Shown here: one piece after another, positions 63,498 to 64,000 of the stretch | Numbering within the stretch: the first letter of the stretch is position 1 | Layout of the letters: every line of letters begins with the position of its first letter | From: Simmondsia chinensis | Taxonomy: Eukaryota; Streptophyta; Magnoliopsida; Caryophyllales; Simmondsiaceae | Assembly (NCBI GenBank): GCA_018398585.1 | Contig: JAGTTD010000002.1 | Location: 32,542,186-32,606,185, forward strand | DNA: 64,000 nt | Reading direction: 5' to 3' | The notes under the pieces: model-generated | Database searches by the model: none | What the model was told of the DNA's origin: nothing | The model's input: only the letters and a program-made list of their open reading frames with translations | Position numbers and translations under genes: made by a program

Positions 63498-64000
63498 ACT
63501 ACTCAAATTTAAATAATTTATCCAATTAGCTTGAAATAATTTGGCATTTTATCACATTAATAAGCTTGATGATTTAATATATGTACAATGAGATATTGTA
63601 AAATTTAAAAACTTTATCATTTAGGCAACTGTGTCTTGATTTCGGTGAATTTTCACTTAACAATGCTTACTTAGAACATATTTCTGTAAATATATAAGGG
63701 TTCTCCAATGTAGTCATATGGTGAAATTAAATTACAGTTAGATCAACACATAATATTTAACAATCTGGTGATGTTAGATGCAAGTGACATAATACAAACT
63801 CACCCGTTGGCTCAATTTAAACTCACTCATAACACGCCCATTAAAACTTTTGTAGTTAATTCAACATCAATCTTACTTTAACTCTAAAATGATAGAATTT
63901 TAATTATACAAAGAATAAATTAACACAATAAAAAATATAAAAACATACTTAATACAAACAAAATATAGATTTCTACTGTATATAACTAGGGATGCAATTG
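62751..64000. other. No gene recognised; AT-rich, with a possible related MITE at the edge
   Basis: No ORF of note; those at 63106-63306 and 63312-63506 have no family signature, and the second is largely microsatellite. At about 63700-63900 the words GTTAGATGCAA, AAACTCACCCGTTGGC, AAACTCACTCATAAC and CGCCCATTAAAACTTTTG recall one arm of the 61950-62750 element. The window ends before a second arm could be seen. Confidence 0.4.
63456..63491. repeat. A-run followed by (AT)n microsatellite
   Basis: An A-run (63443-63459) passes into about 15 AT units. Confidence 0.9.

Noticed and set aside
1..64000. CRISPR arrays, bacterial operons, riboswitches
   Set aside because: The sequence is plant nuclear DNA full of eukaryotic retroelements. 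None of the tandem repeats has the short direct-repeat/spacer form.

Overview
The window looks like nuclear DNA of a flowering plant, most probably a eudicot. The evidence is a dense set of plant-type Ty1/copia and Ty3/gypsy LTR retrotransposons primed by initiator tRNA-Met or tRNA-Asp-like sites, an L1-type LINE with a C-terminal RNase H, hAT transposons, plant SINEs and many AT-rich MITEs. I found no host protein-coding gene and no functional tRNA or rRNA gene. It reads as gene-poor, repeat-rich (pericentromeric or intergenic) DNA built by nested insertion. No species is named because nothing in the sequence fixes it.

Layout: 0.3-7.2 kb, a degenerate copia element (TSD TAAAC) inserted in a short tandem repeat, its own 3' LTR split by a gypsy-type solo LTR. 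7.5-7.9 kb, a TAA-flanked MITE cluster. 9.0-22.3 kb, a decayed minus-strand copia element broken by a hAT-type element (8-bp TSD CTTGTGAT); the hAT element is broken by a Sire-like copia element, whose 5' LTR carries a 5S rRNA-headed SINE, giving four levels of nesting. A tRNA-derived SINE and a minus-strand solo LTR also interrupt the outer element. 22.4-39.1 kb, a tRNA-Asp-primed gypsy LTR split by a ~4.5 kb LINE with a 15-bp TSD. That LINE is split by an almost pristine chromodomain gypsy element (25059-30686, intact 1525-aa polyprotein, LTRs differing at one site) and by a young copia element (31327-36622). 39.5-49.0 kb, another decayed copia element carrying a second gypsy-type solo LTR in its leader and a broken hAT transposase element in its 3' LTR. 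49-64 kb, AT-rich DNA with MITEs, hAT derivatives, a GC-rich pyramidal tandem array (53.6-56.0 kb), a second 5S-headed SINE, a 5'-truncated SINE and a fold-back element with an internal ~108-bp tandem repeat.

The elements do not act together as a pathway; their relations are those of insertion order. The one apparently complete autonomous unit is the chromodomain gypsy element. The most unusual observation is a SINE family whose head is a nearly full-length 5S rRNA sequence (internal pol III promoter) and whose tail is of the plant Au-SINE type. Two long copies share diagnostic 5S substitutions, and one of them has an exact 19-bp target-site duplication with the empty site preserved in the sister LTR. 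All boundaries were read by eye; approximate ones are stated as such.
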